This document shows, piece after piece, positions 7,554 through 16,119 of a stretch of 33,281 nt of DNA (position 1 is the first letter of the stretch; every line of letters begins with the position of its first letter). Source of the DNA: Pseudomonadota bacterium (lineage in GTDB: Bacteria; Pseudomonadota; Gammaproteobacteria; JAKBBU01); assembly GCA_021808365.1 (NCBI GenBank), contig JAKBBU010000021.1, positions 1 through 33,281 on the forward strand. The letters are read 5' to 3'. Made by a program: the position numbers and the translations under genes. The notes beneath the pieces were generated by a model. The model had not been told where the DNA came from. It did no database searches and was given only the letters and a program-made list of their open reading frames with translations.

Positions 7554-7885
7554 AACATGGCGATATTTATCTTGTTTCGCTTGATCCTACTGCGGGACAC
7601 GAGCAGCAAGGAACTCGCCCCGTTCTCATTGTCTCTCCTGATAAATTTAATACGTTGACTAAAGTACCTATTGTTGTGCCTATTACTTCCGGTGGAAATT
7701 TTGCTCGTACTGCTGGATTTGCGGTATCACTCATGGGTGTTGGTACGAAGACTACGGGCGTGATACGTTGTGATCAGCCTAGGCCTCTTGATTTGATTGT
7801 GCGAAAAGCTCGTAAACTAGAAAGTATACCTTCTACGATCCTTGATGAGGTGTTGGCAAAAGTTGTTGTGTTGTTTATGCCTTAA
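7550..7885 (+). CDS. MazF/PemK-type mRNA-interferase toxin
   Basis: The 111-residue toxin belongs to the PemK/MazF family of sequence-specific endoribonucleases. Family features visible are GDIYLVSLDPTAGHEQQGTRPVLIVSP at the N-terminus (read as two blocks, with the conserved Gly-Thr-Arg-Pro near residues 24-27), VPIVVPITSGG in the middle, and VIRCDQPRPLDL. It is intact and coupled to the antitoxin by a four-base overlap. In E. coli mazEF lies directly after relA; here the pair lies about 2 kb past the relA stop, on the opposite strand, with grxD and an MFS gene between, so the resemblance may be chance. Confidence 0.92.
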   Translation: MKHGDIYLVSLDPTAGHEQQGTRPVLIVSPDKFNTLTKVPIVVPITSGGNFARTAGFAVSLMGVGTKTTGVIRCDQPRPLDLIVRKARKLESIPSTILDEVLAKVVVLFMP

Positions 7886-7982
7886 ATATCGGATAAAAAC
7901 ATCTTATACAGCCCACTGAAAGGTCTAGAAAAAATAACAGAAAAAAACTAAACTAGGCCTTCAACTTTTCAGGGATAGTACA

Positions 7983-9254
7983 ATGAAGACAGGATCTATT
8001 TTGAACAAGCGGGGTATCTTTGCTTCAATCATCGGCAATGTGATTGAATGGTATGATTTTGCGCTATTTCTTTCATTGGCGCCTATTATTTCTAGTAACT
8101 TCTTTCCAAAAACAAATAAATTGAGTGCCTTATTACTGACTTTTTTAGTATTTGCGATGGGCTTTTTATTACGGCCGATCGGCTCGATTATTTTTGGTCA
8201 TTTAGGCGATCGCATAGGGCGGGCCAAAACATTAAAACTAACGATTTTTCTCATGGCAATTTCTGCTATAGGTATTGCCATATCACCAAGTTATCAAACT
8301 GCGGGTGTTTATGCTCCGATTATATTGACCTTGCTACGTATGTTGCAGGGTCTGTGTATTAGCGGTGAATTTGCAGGCTCAATGATTTACCTGACTGAAT
8401 CTGCACCGGATAAAAAACGTGCCTTCATCAGTTGTATGACAAATAATGGCTCAAATTTGGGGATTGCATTGGCAACAGCATGTTCTGCACTTTTGGCGAT
8501 GCTTATGTCTAAAATGCTATTTAATACCTATGGTTGGCGAATATTATTTATGTTAGGCGGCCTCATAGGTTTATTTGGTTTATGGCTACGAAGCGATATT
8601 CAGGAATCTGAGGTATTTAAAAAAATTCGGGCTAAAACGATTGATAAGGCGCCCTTGTTGACAGTGTTCCGCGATCAAAAACGATTAGTATTCAACATTT
8701 TTCTATTATTGATTATGAGTGCGGCGGGCACTTATGTGCTCATGGGATATTTGACCACGTATTTGCATGTCTACATGAATTATACGTTGGAAAAAGCGTT
8801 GCAATTACAAGCGATGCTCAATATTTTTATTCTTTTTTTAACGACATTTTTTTCAGTGATCTGTGATAAGTATGGCCGAAAAGCGACCCTTTATTTTGCA
8901 GCATTAGGTTATGTTGTTCTATCCATTCCTTGTTTTTATTTTTTAAAGACGTCAGGTCTCTGGTATTGGCTGTTACCTATGGTCATTATTTATGCTTCTG
9001 AGCAAGCGAGTACCCCCGTGACGATTGTGGAAATGTATCCGGGTTCGGCGCGCTATTCGGGTGTTTCTATAGGCTATAATTTATCAATGGTTATCATTGG
9101 CGGGACGGCGCCCTTAGTCAATACGTGGTTAATTAATACGTTTCATAACACCTTAATGATCGCTTATTACTTAATAGCTTGTGCCTTGATATCGTTAACA
9201 GTGATCATGTTTAAATTACCCCTTTATTTTGGGGAAGCGTTAGCGTTGGATTAG
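7983..9254 (+). CDS. MFS metabolite:proton symporter, ProP-like
   Basis: The 423-residue inner-membrane protein has about 12 hydrophobic segments and the signatures of the metabolite/proton symporter branch of the major facilitator superfamily. These are NVIEWYDFALF near residues 19-29, the GHLGDRIGRAKTL loop between segments 2 and 3, and RMLQGLCISGEFAGS in segment 4. Relatives carry proline, betaine or dicarboxylates; substrate cannot be read from the sequence. The ATG follows a CAGGGATAG ribosome site. The gene stands alone after the toxin pair. Its stop codon overlaps the convergent grxD stop (9251-9254). Confidence 0.92.
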   Translation: MKTGSILNKRGIFASIIGNVIEWYDFALFLSLAPIISSNFFPKTNKLSALLLTFLVFAMGFLLRPIGSIIFGHLGDRIGRAKTLKLTIFLMAISAIGIAISPSYQTAGVYAPIILTLLRMLQGLCISGEFAGSMIYLTESAPDKKRAFISCMTNNGSNLGIALATACSALLAMLMSKMLFNTYGWRILFMLGGLIGLFGLWLRSDIQESEVFKKIRAKTIDKAPLLTVFRDQKRLVFNIFLLLIMSAAGTYVLMGYLTTYLHVYMNYTLEKALQLQAMLNIFILFLTTFFSVICDKYGRKATLYFAALGYVVLSIPCFYFLKTSGLWYWLLPMVIIYASEQASTPVTIVEMYPGSARYSGVSIGYNLSMVIIGGTAPLVNTWLINTFHNTLMIAYYLIACALISLTVIMFKLPLYFGEALALD

Positions 9255-9571
9255 ATGTGTTCGACCTGGTCGATTAAGGTTTGTAACTCGCCGGATTCAT
9301 GCAGTTCTAAAATGATGTCGCAACCGCCAATCAATTTCCCTTGAATATAAAGCTGTGGAAATGTAGGCCAATTTGCATAGCCTGGCAAGGCTTGGCGGAT
9401 TTCTGGTTGTTCTAAAATATCCACATAGGCAAATTTGGCACCGCATTCGAGCAGCGCTTCGCTGGCTCGGGCGGAAAAACCACAACGCGGCATTTCGGGT
9501 GAGCCTTTCATATAAAGTAAAATAGCATTATCCGCGATCTGGTTTTTGATGGTAGTAATGACGTTGTTCAT
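9251..9571 (-). CDS. grxD: Monothiol glutaredoxin (Grx4 type)
   Basis: Monothiol glutaredoxins of this class bind and pass on [2Fe-2S] clusters with glutathione and BolA partners. The protein has the CGFS active site with Cys30, the WPTFPQLYI strand and GGCDIILEL near the C-terminus. I chose the ATG at 9571 (MNNVITTIKN, 106 residues) because it fits the family N-terminus; an upstream in-frame start would add nine unsupported residues. It is convergent with and overlaps the MFS gene by four bases. No operon partner is visible. Confidence 0.95.
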   Translation of the reverse strand: MNNVITTIKNQIADNAILLYMKGSPEMPRCGFSARASEALLECGAKFAYVDILEQPEIRQALPGYANWPTFPQLYIQGKLIGGCDIILELHESGELQTLIDQVEHI

Positions 9572-9663
9572 GTTGTTTCTCGGTGTATAAAGGATCAATT
9601 TTAACCGATTTTGAGCAAGTTGTCATCTGCGATTTAAAAAATGTTGGGTTATGTCCAGCCGTA

Positions 9664-9701
9664 ATCGTTCACGGTATAGTGTTCGTCATCCCGGAATTTA
9701 T
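9664..9701. repeat. Composite intergenic repeat (CGTTCACGGTATAGTG plus CGTCATCCCGG)
   Basis: CGTTCACGGTATAGTG (9666-9681) occurs again exactly on the opposite strand at 32163-32178. It is followed by TTCGTCATCCCGGAATTTA, which matches one arm of the palindromic family at 6994 and 22617 but lacks the partner arm here. It lies in the 226-base gap between grxD and relA; I see no gene there. Confidence 0.6.
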
Positions 9702-9797
9702 TTTTAAGTTGCCAAATAGCAACGCGCAAATGGTATGCGTTAACAGGTCGTTTGTCAATTAATTTCTTACAAAAACAATAGATTACATTTCAATGAT

Positions 9798-11999
9798 TTA
9801 ATGCTTCATCGATCGCCTTGCCTCAACGACACTGCGAATTTGACGCAGATGTTGAAGGATAGAATTTAATTCATTTAAACTGGATAATCGTAAGGTCAGT
9901 GTAATCGTCAGCTGATTTTCAGACGAATTAGGAAATGTCTGTAGGCCGAGAATATCAACATGCTCATGGCTTAAGGTCAGGGTGATATCACGCAGCAGTC
10001 CTGCACGATCATCGGCAATGAGATGCAGATCCACGGGGTAAATTTGTTTTGATTCACCCGTCCAATTTACTTCCATAAAACGCGCAGGGCTGTTTTCACG
10101 CATGGAATGAATATTACTGCAATGATGATGATGGATCGTTACACCACGTCCGGTCGTAATATAACCGATAATGGGATCGCCAGGAATGGGTTTGCAACAG
10201 CGTGCAATATGCGTGAGCAGATTATCGATACCTTGAATGCTGACAATATTATTAGTCGCATTTGTTGTCGTTTTTGCAGGAAGAATTGTCGGATAAACTT
10301 CTTCCTTCATAGTTTGTGTGGGTATTAAATGAATAATTTGGCTGGGTTTTACATCGCCACTGCCGACTGCGGCGATTAAATCGTCAGCTGTTTTATAATT
10401 CATTTTAGTGGCCATGGGATCAAAATCAGGTGTGGGTAAACCTAATTGTTGTAATTCCCGTTTAATGAGTTCGCGGCCCTGCGTTAAGTGTTGTTCATAG
10501 TCTGCTTGCCGGAACCAATGGTGAACTTTTGATTTGGCGCGTGAAGTTTTAAGATAACCGAGTTCAGAGTTCAACCAATCGCGACTGGGCTTGGGGTGTT
10601 TAGCCTTGAGGATTTCAATGCGATCACCCGTTTGGAGTGTGTAAGTGAGTGGCACAATATGCCCATTGACTTTTGCACCCCGGCAGCGATGGCCAATTTC
10701 ACTGTGAATGTGATAAGCAAAATCCAAGGGCGTAGCAGATTGCATGAGATCGACAATATCACCCTCGGGTGTGAAAACATAGATGCGATCTTTAAAAATA
10801 TCAGCTGGAATTTCAGAAACAGGAGTTGATTGGGCAGATAAATCTTTCTGCCATGCAATGACTTGACGCAACAGTGCAATTTTATTTTCGTAGCCTGCTT
10901 TTTGTTCACCTTCTTTATATTTCCAGTGTGCAGCAAAACCCATTTCAGATTCTTCGTGCATGTCAAAAGTTCTGATCTGTACTTCAAGGGGTTTATCTTG
11001 AGGGCCTATGACAGCGGTGTGAATGGAGCGATAGCCATTGGGTTTTGGGGTGGCAATATAATCATCAAATTCTTCAGAAATATGAGGCCAATTTGCATGA
11101 ACAATACTAAGAGCCGCATAACAATCTTCGATGTGTTCAACAAGAATGCGTACAGCACTGGCATCAAAAATTTGATCAAAGCCTATTTTTTTACGTGTCA
11201 TTTTTTTATAGATGCTGAAAATATGTTTTGCGCGTCCTTGAATTTGAGCATTTTTGATATTGGCACGTTCAATTAAGTGTTTTAATTCAGCGATGACATC
11301 TTGAATATAACGGTCGCGATCGATCCGCCGTCCAGCGACGAGTTGTGCGATTTCTTTATAAGTCTCAGGTTGTAAATAGCGAAACGCAAGATCTTCAAGT
11401 TCCCATTTTAACTCGCCGATGCCGAGACGATTTGCAAGTGGTGCATAAATATCTTGAATTTCATGCGCTAGTTTTTGGCGATAGACTTCACTCAGCGATG
11501 CTGCTTTTCGTAATCGATGTGTGCGTTCGGCGAGTTTAATGAAGACGACACGGACATCGTCAACCATACTCAAGAACATTTTTCTCAAGTGATCTATGCG
11601 ATTTTTATCGAGACTTTTTTCAGTTTGTAAGAGGGCATCGATCATGCGCATGCGATCGACGCCTGAAACGAGTTTGGCGATGTTAAGACCAAAGTGTTCG
11701 GTGACATCGTCGAGGGTCATTTCGGAGTATTGGACGCCTTCGAGGATGAGGGCTGCAATGAGGGTTTCAGTATCCATGTTGAGATCGTTTAAGATCTCGG
11801 CCATAGCGATTCCTTGTTCGAGGCAGCCACCGCATTCGGGGTGGATGTGTTCGTTGTTGACGAGTTGGCTGAGAGTGCAGGCGTGGCGTAGCATTTGGCG
11901 ATCGGCAGGTGGGCGGTTTTGGGTGATGTGGGTGATCCAGGCTTCGAGGTTTATTTGGCCTGTTGCGCGGTAATGTGGTGTTTCTTTGGGTTGAACCAT
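9798..11999 (-). CDS. relA: RelA, monofunctional (p)ppGpp synthetase
   Basis: RelA makes (p)ppGpp on stalled ribosomes during amino-acid starvation. The N-terminal hydrolase-like domain is degenerate: where hydrolases have HDxxED this protein reads LILEGVQYSE, so it should not degrade ppGpp. The synthetase domain has the acidic EFDD motif typical of monofunctional RelA (bifunctional enzymes have RxKD), then YIATPKPNGYRSIH. TGS (IYVFTPEGDIVDL), a conserved Cys/His region and a C-terminal ACT domain follow. I chose the ATG at 11999 (733 residues) because GAGGAC lies just upstream. A TTG start at 12065 would add 22 residues read from the adjacent inverted repeat. rlmD precedes it, as in E. coli. 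Confidence 0.96.
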   Translation of the reverse strand: MVQPKETPHYRATGQINLEAWITHITQNRPPADRQMLRHACTLSQLVNNEHIHPECGGCLEQGIAMAEILNDLNMDTETLIAALILEGVQYSEMTLDDVTEHFGLNIAKLVSGVDRMRMIDALLQTEKSLDKNRIDHLRKMFLSMVDDVRVVFIKLAERTHRLRKAASLSEVYRQKLAHEIQDIYAPLANRLGIGELKWELEDLAFRYLQPETYKEIAQLVAGRRIDRDRYIQDVIAELKHLIERANIKNAQIQGRAKHIFSIYKKMTRKKIGFDQIFDASAVRILVEHIEDCYAALSIVHANWPHISEEFDDYIATPKPNGYRSIHTAVIGPQDKPLEVQIRTFDMHEESEMGFAAHWKYKEGEQKAGYENKIALLRQVIAWQKDLSAQSTPVSEIPADIFKDRIYVFTPEGDIVDLMQSATPLDFAYHIHSEIGHRCRGAKVNGHIVPLTYTLQTGDRIEILKAKHPKPSRDWLNSELGYLKTSRAKSKVHHWFRQADYEQHLTQGRELIKRELQQLGLPTPDFDPMATKMNYKTADDLIAAVGSGDVKPSQIIHLIPTQTMKEEVYPTILPAKTTTNATNNIVSIQGIDNLLTHIARCCKPIPGDPIIGYITTGRGVTIHHHHCSNIHSMRENSPARFMEVNWTGESKQIYPVDLHLIADDRAGLLRDITLTLSHEHVDILGLQTFPNSSENQLTITLTLRLSSLNELNSILQHLRQIRSVVEARRSMKH

Positions 12000-12021
12000 G
12001 GAGGTGTCCTCGGTTTTTCCT

Positions 12022-12165
12022 GATGCCTTAATCGGGTTGATCGTTTTTAAAATTTGATTTTCCAAACACGCCGTAAATACTTCCCTGTAGGCTCAACGCC
12101 AGCTTCCCTGCTGGCGATGGTTTGTCAAATCAAATTTTAAAAACGATCAACCCGATTAAGGCATC
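12022..12165. repeat. 144-base element with 39-bp perfect inverted terminal repeats
   Basis: Bases 12022-12060 and 12127-12165 are exact reverse complements over 39 bases. The 66-base centre holds a smaller hairpin, CGCCAGC TTCCCT GCTGGCG, and a second weak one with the same TTCCCT loop (TAC/GTA). Its GCCGTAAATAC and GTAGGCTC portions resemble a dispersed gammaproteobacterial repeat I recall. The element fills the space between the rlmD stop and the relA ribosome site. I see no reading frame and no target duplication. Confidence 0.85.
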
Positions 12166-12166
12166 T

Positions 12167-13498
12167 CTAATTTTGTTTAAATAGGGCAATCGTCTCAACA
12201 TGAGCGGTATGAGGGAACATATCAATTACGCCCAGTGTGCTCAGCTCAAATCCAAGCTCATGTACGAGCAATCCTGCATCGCGCGCGAGAGTTGCAGGAT
12301 TACAGGAAACATAAACCACACGTTCAAGTGATAAGTGATTAAATTTTGCGATGATTTCTTGTGCGCCACTGCGAGGTGGATCCAATAATACTTTATTGAT
12401 TGATGCTGAAAACCAGGGTTGTGTTGTGAAATCTTGCGTTAAATCAGCACAATAAAAATTGACATTATTGAGATGATTATTGATCGCATTAATTTTTGCA
12501 CGTTGGACCATGATGTCAGAACCTTCTACACCGATCACCTGTTTTGCTTGTTGTGCAAGAGGTAGTGAAAAATTACCAAGGCCGCAGAATAAATCGAGAA
12601 TATGATCATCCGAATTTAGGGCTAATAAATCAAGCGCAAGAGGAACCATTTTTGCATTGATCTTCGAATTGACTTGGACAAAATCAGTGGGATGAAATTC
12701 AAACTTCAAGCCCAATTCGGGTTGCGTGTCGATGAGAAACGAGGGGCCATCGGGATAAATTTTTTTAATTGTATGTGGACCGCCGCCTTGCAGATAAATA
12801 GAATAATGCTGATTACGCCCAAACTCGATTAAATGGTTTTGATCCTGTTCAGACAGTGGGATCATATGACGAAAAACAAGAGCAACTTCATGGGTACTTG
12901 AGGCGTTGGCACTTGCGGCAATTTCAACTTGGGGGATCTCGCGATAGGCTTCAAGTTTCATCAACGCCGTTCTTAATTCAGGTAATCGATGTCCAATGCG
13001 AGGATCAAGAATTTCACAGGTTTCTAGATCGGCTAAGTAGCGACTTTGTTGCTCACGAAATCCGATTAATAGCTTATTTTTCTTTTCCACAAAGCGGATC
13101 CCAAGCCGTGCCTTACGTCGGTATCCAAGAGGCTCAGCCGTCAGCGGTGAAAGAATAGTTTTGGGAGTGACTTTTCCAAAATGCCGAAGTTGCTCAAGCA
13201 CAATGCCTTGCTTGTATTCAATTTGTGCATCAACCTTCATGTGTTGAAGTGCACAGCCGCCACAAATGCCAAAATGAGGGCAGGGCGGTGCAATGCGATC
13301 AGGGCTTGGTGTGATGATCTGCGTGAGCCGACCTTCGTCAAAGCGAGATCGTTGTTTAGTGTAAATAAATTCGATCTCTTCATGGGGCAGGGCGCCACTG
13401 ATGAAAGTTGTTTTTCCATCGATCGATGCAATGGCACGCCCATCATGACTGAGGGTATGGGGTTTTGCCGGTTGAGGTACTGAGCTGGATTTTTTCAT
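12167..13498 (-). CDS. rlmD: RlmD, 23S rRNA (uracil-1939-C5) methyltransferase
   Basis: The 443-residue enzyme methylates U1939 of 23S rRNA with S-adenosylmethionine. A TRAM-type RNA-binding domain covers about residues 10-65. Cysteines 73, 79, 82 and 161 are in place for the [4Fe-4S] cluster of this subfamily. The methyltransferase core shows DLFCGLGNFSLPLA (SAM site), LLDPPRSGA and the catalytic-cysteine motif VSCNPATLARD. It lies upstream of relA in the same order as in E. coli and divergent from dps. The ATG lacks a clear ribosome site; a TATAAT 12 bases before it suggests a very short leader. Confidence 0.96.
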   Translation of the reverse strand: MKKSSSVPQPAKPHTLSHDGRAIASIDGKTTFISGALPHEEIEFIYTKQRSRFDEGRLTQIITPSPDRIAPPCPHFGICGGCALQHMKVDAQIEYKQGIVLEQLRHFGKVTPKTILSPLTAEPLGYRRKARLGIRFVEKKNKLLIGFREQQSRYLADLETCEILDPRIGHRLPELRTALMKLEAYREIPQVEIAASANASSTHEVALVFRHMIPLSEQDQNHLIEFGRNQHYSIYLQGGGPHTIKKIYPDGPSFLIDTQPELGLKFEFHPTDFVQVNSKINAKMVPLALDLLALNSDDHILDLFCGLGNFSLPLAQQAKQVIGVEGSDIMVQRAKINAINNHLNNVNFYCADLTQDFTTQPWFSASINKVLLDPPRSGAQEIIAKFNHLSLERVVYVSCNPATLARDAGLLVHELGFELSTLGVIDMFPHTAHVETIALFKQN

Positions 13499-13509
13499 AG
13501 GGAAGAACT

Positions 13510-13515
13510 ATTATA
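13510..13515 (-). promoter_or_regulatory. -10 element of rlmD, predicting a near-leaderless mRNA
   Basis: On the minus strand TATAAT (13515-13510) ends 11 bases before the rlmD ATG, so transcription would begin only about five bases from the start codon. No good -35 is visible. The only alternative is a start further inside the gene. Confidence 0.4.
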
Positions 13516-13546
13516 CCTTACTAGAAACTAAAAGGGAGTCTTTTTT

Positions 13547-14017
13547 ATGCGGATGGATATTCAAATTACAGCTGACCATCGTCGTGATCTTGCGCGCTAT
13601 CTTGGCAATGTATTGGCTGATACCTACACACTTTATTTGAAAACCCAAGGGTTTCATTGGAATGTGACCGGTCGTTTTTTTGCAACCTTGCATGAGCAGT
13701 TTGAGGGCCAATATCAAGAGCTGGCCGAAGCCGTCGATGCAATTGCTGAGCGGATCCGTGCCTTGGGTTTTCCTGCACCTGCCAGTTATTTGCAGTTTAG
13801 TGAATTGACGAGTTTGAAAGAAGAGACAGGTACAATCAACGCCGAAGAGATGGTCAAACAATTGGTCGCTGATCATGAGGCCGTGATCAAAACGGTGCGT
13901 AAGGTTTATCCCTTTGCGGAAACAGCACATGATGAGGCCACACAAGATTTGTTGACACAGCGTTTAGCCTATCATGAAAAAACCACGTGGATGTTACGTA
14001 GTTTTTTGAGTGAATAA
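13547..14017 (+). CDS. dps: Dps-family ferritin-like DNA-protection protein
   Basis: Dps proteins assemble into 12-subunit shells that oxidise and store iron with peroxide. This 156-residue protein has the family signature GFHWNVTGRFFATLHEQFE (the His and acidic ligands of the intersubunit ferroxidase site) followed by EAVDAIAERIRALG, and ends in the helical YHEKTTWMLRSFL segment. It lacks a long Lys-rich N-terminal tail, so DNA binding like that of E. coli Dps is not assured. AAAGGGAG precedes the ATG. It is divergent from rlmD and is followed by a decayed palindromic repeat. Confidence 0.92.
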   Translation: MRMDIQITADHRRDLARYLGNVLADTYTLYLKTQGFHWNVTGRFFATLHEQFEGQYQELAEAVDAIAERIRALGFPAPASYLQFSELTSLKEETGTINAEEMVKQLVADHEAVIKTVRKVYPFAETAHDEATQDLLTQRLAYHEKTTWMLRSFLSE

Positions 14018-14050
14018 CGCTCATTCCTGCAAACTCGGGAATCCAGTACA

Positions 14051-14070
14051 TCGTCATCCCGGGATTTAGC
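14051..14070. repeat. Half copy of the CGTCATCCCGGGATTTAG palindromic element
   Basis: This stretch equals one arm of the element at 22617-22685 (reverse complement) through CGTCATCCCGGGATTTAGC, but no matching second arm follows. It lies in the 107-base gap between dps and tsaB. Confidence 0.55.
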
Positions 14071-14124
14071 CTTCCAATTAGCCTTAAGTTTTTCTTGACG
14101 TACTGCTAAAATGTTGTTCATTAA

Positions 14125-14823
14125 ATGAATAATTTGAAAATTCTAGGTATCGAAACCTCCACCCATGCCTGCTCCGCAGCTCTCTGTAGCGGCGAGCGTG
14201 TATGGGCGCGCTTTGAAATAGCACCTGCTCGGCACACGCAATTAATTCTTCCCATGGTCGAAGAACTTTTGCAAGAAGCAGGGTTTGAGCTTAAAACACT
14301 TTCCGCCATCGCCTTTGCTGCAGGGCCGGGGAGTTTTACCGGATTGCGGATTGCCTGTGGTGTTGCACAAGGCCTCGCATTTGGGGCAGGTCTTTCCTTG
14401 ATTCCGATTTCAACCCTGCAAACCATGGCGCAAGGTGCTGCGAGAATATTCGGCGCTAAGCGGGTCATTCCTGCACTCGATGCACGTTTGGGTGGTTGTT
14501 ATTGGGGTTCTTATGTACTTGATGAACAAGGCTTGATGCAGCCTCAGTGCGCGGATCAACTGACTGAACCTGTTCAATTACTCGAACATCTTGCTCAGAA
14601 TGAGCAAGATGGATCGCTCTTGATCGGGCAGGGTTGGTCTGTGCCTGAACAAAATAGGTTACCTGAATTTCCTAAACAGGTCGATTTTTATCCAAATGCT
14701 GTGGATCTTCTTCCACTCGCTCGTCAGGCTAATCTTGATGGATTGGCTATCGCGCCTGAATTGGCGATGCCGTATTATTTACGTGATAATGTTGTATTGC
14801 AAAGCGGTTCAACCACAGTATAG
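14125..14823 (+). CDS. tsaB: TsaB, tRNA t6A37 threonylcarbamoyl-transfer complex subunit
   Basis: TsaB is the pseudo-enzyme partner of TsaD; with TsaE they place threonylcarbamoyl on A37 of ANN-decoding tRNAs. The N-terminus (ILGIETSTHACSAAL) and the AGPGSFTGLRIACGVAQGLAFG segment near residues 65-90 are diagnostic. At 232 residues the length is normal. The ribosome site is weak. The stop lies 36 bases before hflK and the genes run the same way, so cotranscription is possible; they share no pathway. Confidence 0.95.
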   Translation: MNNLKILGIETSTHACSAALCSGERVWARFEIAPARHTQLILPMVEELLQEAGFELKTLSAIAFAAGPGSFTGLRIACGVAQGLAFGAGLSLIPISTLQTMAQGAARIFGAKRVIPALDARLGGCYWGSYVLDEQGLMQPQCADQLTEPVQLLEHLAQNEQDGSLLIGQGWSVPEQNRLPEFPKQVDFYPNAVDLLPLARQANLDGLAIAPELAMPYYLRDNVVLQSGSTTV

Positions 14824-14859
14824 AATGGAAAGCTGTGTCGACTTCATAAAGAGAAACTT

Positions 14860-16119
14860 ATGGCCTGGAACGAACCTGGCGAACCTGAAAACAAGGATAA
14901 GCAAGAAAAAAAGCGAGATCCCTGGCGTTCGGACTCCTCACAAGAAGGTCCCCCAGACTTGGATCAGCTGATTAAAACGCTGCATCGCAAACTTACAGGT
15001 CGTATCCAAAAAAACGGACCCCAAAAACCTTCTGATCCTTCTGGATCAGCGCCATCGCCTAACCTTGGTAAAAAAGGTTTGAGCTATATCGCAGGGATTG
15101 CAGTGATTGTGATTGCTGTGCTTTGGTTCTTGTCGGGTATCTATATTGTTTCTCCCGCTGAGCGTGCTGTTATCCTTACCTTTGGAAAGTACATGAAGAC
15201 CGAAGGACCCGGTCCTCATTGGATTGCACAAGGGATCCAACAAAAGATCGTCGTTGATGTTCAGCGCATCGATACCTATTCCTATGAATCGCTCATGTTG
15301 ACGCGCGATGAAAATATTGTATCTGTTGCCGTTGCGGTTCAATATCGTGTAGCGGATCCAAAAAATTATCTCTTCAATGTTGTCAGCCCTATTGAAAGTA
15401 TTAAACAAGCTACGGCAAGTGCGCTACGGCAAGTGATTGGTAATTCAACCTTGGACCAGGTGTTGACGACAGGTCGTGAACTTATTCGCGATCAAGTGTC
15501 ACAACAACTGAGTCAAATTCTTGACAGTTATCAAGCAGGCGTGATTATTACTGACGTTGCCCTTCAACCTGCAAAAGCGCCAGATGAAGTAAAAGATGCT
15601 TTTGATGATGCCATCAAGGCACAAGAGGACGAACAACGTTATATCAACCAAGCACAAGCTTATGCCATGGGTGTTGAGCCTATTGCAAAAGGTCAGGCTT
15701 CGCGGATCCTTTCTGCGGCTTCAGGTTATCAAAAACAAATCGTTTTAAAAGCGCGTGCTGATGTTGCTAATTATTTAGCGCTTCTGCCCATCTACACAAA
15801 AGATCCCATTGTCACGCGCGAGCGTATGTACATGGATGCGATGCAAGACGTCTTGTCGCAAAGTAGTAAGATTGTTTTAGATACTGGGACAAATAGCTTA
15901 GCATATTTACCTCTCGAGCAATTGATGAGTAATCAAAATATGGTATCAATCGCGAAACCCAATCTGCCTACATCGACAGATTTAACAGCGTCAACAGCAG
16001 CCGTTGCATCAGCACCGCCATCGACATCCACTACATCCCAAAATACGGATCGTCCTGGCCGCGATGATTTTTCAAGTTTGGCTAGTCGTGATGCCTTTAT
16101 GCGAGGAAATGCACAATGA
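14860..16119 (+). CDS. hflK: HflK, membrane regulator of FtsH protease
   Basis: HflK and HflC form a large membrane complex that encloses FtsH and modulates its proteolysis of membrane proteins. HflK here is 419 residues: a polar N-terminus rich in Gly/Pro/Lys (about 1-70), one membrane segment (about 73-97, GIAVIVIAVLWFLSG), then a periplasmic SPFH/band-7 domain beginning YIVSPAERAVILTFG, with a helical region (VKDAFDDAIKAQEDEQRYINQAQAYA). The C-terminal tail is Ser/Thr/Ala-rich and low complexity. GAGAAAC precedes the ATG. The stop overlaps the hflC start (ATGA), showing tight coupling. Confidence 0.96.
   Translation: MAWNEPGEPENKDKQEKKRDPWRSDSSQEGPPDLDQLIKTLHRKLTGRIQKNGPQKPSDPSGSAPSPNLGKKGLSYIAGIAVIVIAVLWFLSGIYIVSPAERAVILTFGKYMKTEGPGPHWIAQGIQQKIVVDVQRIDTYSYESLMLTRDENIVSVAVAVQYRVADPKNYLFNVVSPIESIKQATASALRQVIGNSTLDQVLTTGRELIRDQVSQQLSQILDSYQAGVIITDVALQPAKAPDEVKDAFDDAIKAQEDEQRYINQAQAYAMGVEPIAKGQASRILSAASGYQKQIVLKARADVANYLALLPIYTKDPIVTRERMYMDAMQDVLSQSSKIVLDTGTNSLAYLPLEQLMSNQNMVSIAKPNLPTSTDLTASTAAVASAPPSTSTTSQNTDRPGRDDFSSLASRDAFMRGNAQ

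Noticed and set aside
12000-12065. Longer RelA N-terminus from a TTG at 12065
   Set aside because: The extra 22 residues are read from the inverted repeat, and a good ribosome site supports the ATG at 11999.
12022-12165. Insertion sequence
   Set aside because: There is no transposase frame and no visible target-site duplication; only a repeat element can be supported.
14824-14859. Heat-shock promoter before hflK
   Set aside because: The short gap holds no CTTGAA or CCCCAT sequence; expression is probably from upstream of tsaB.
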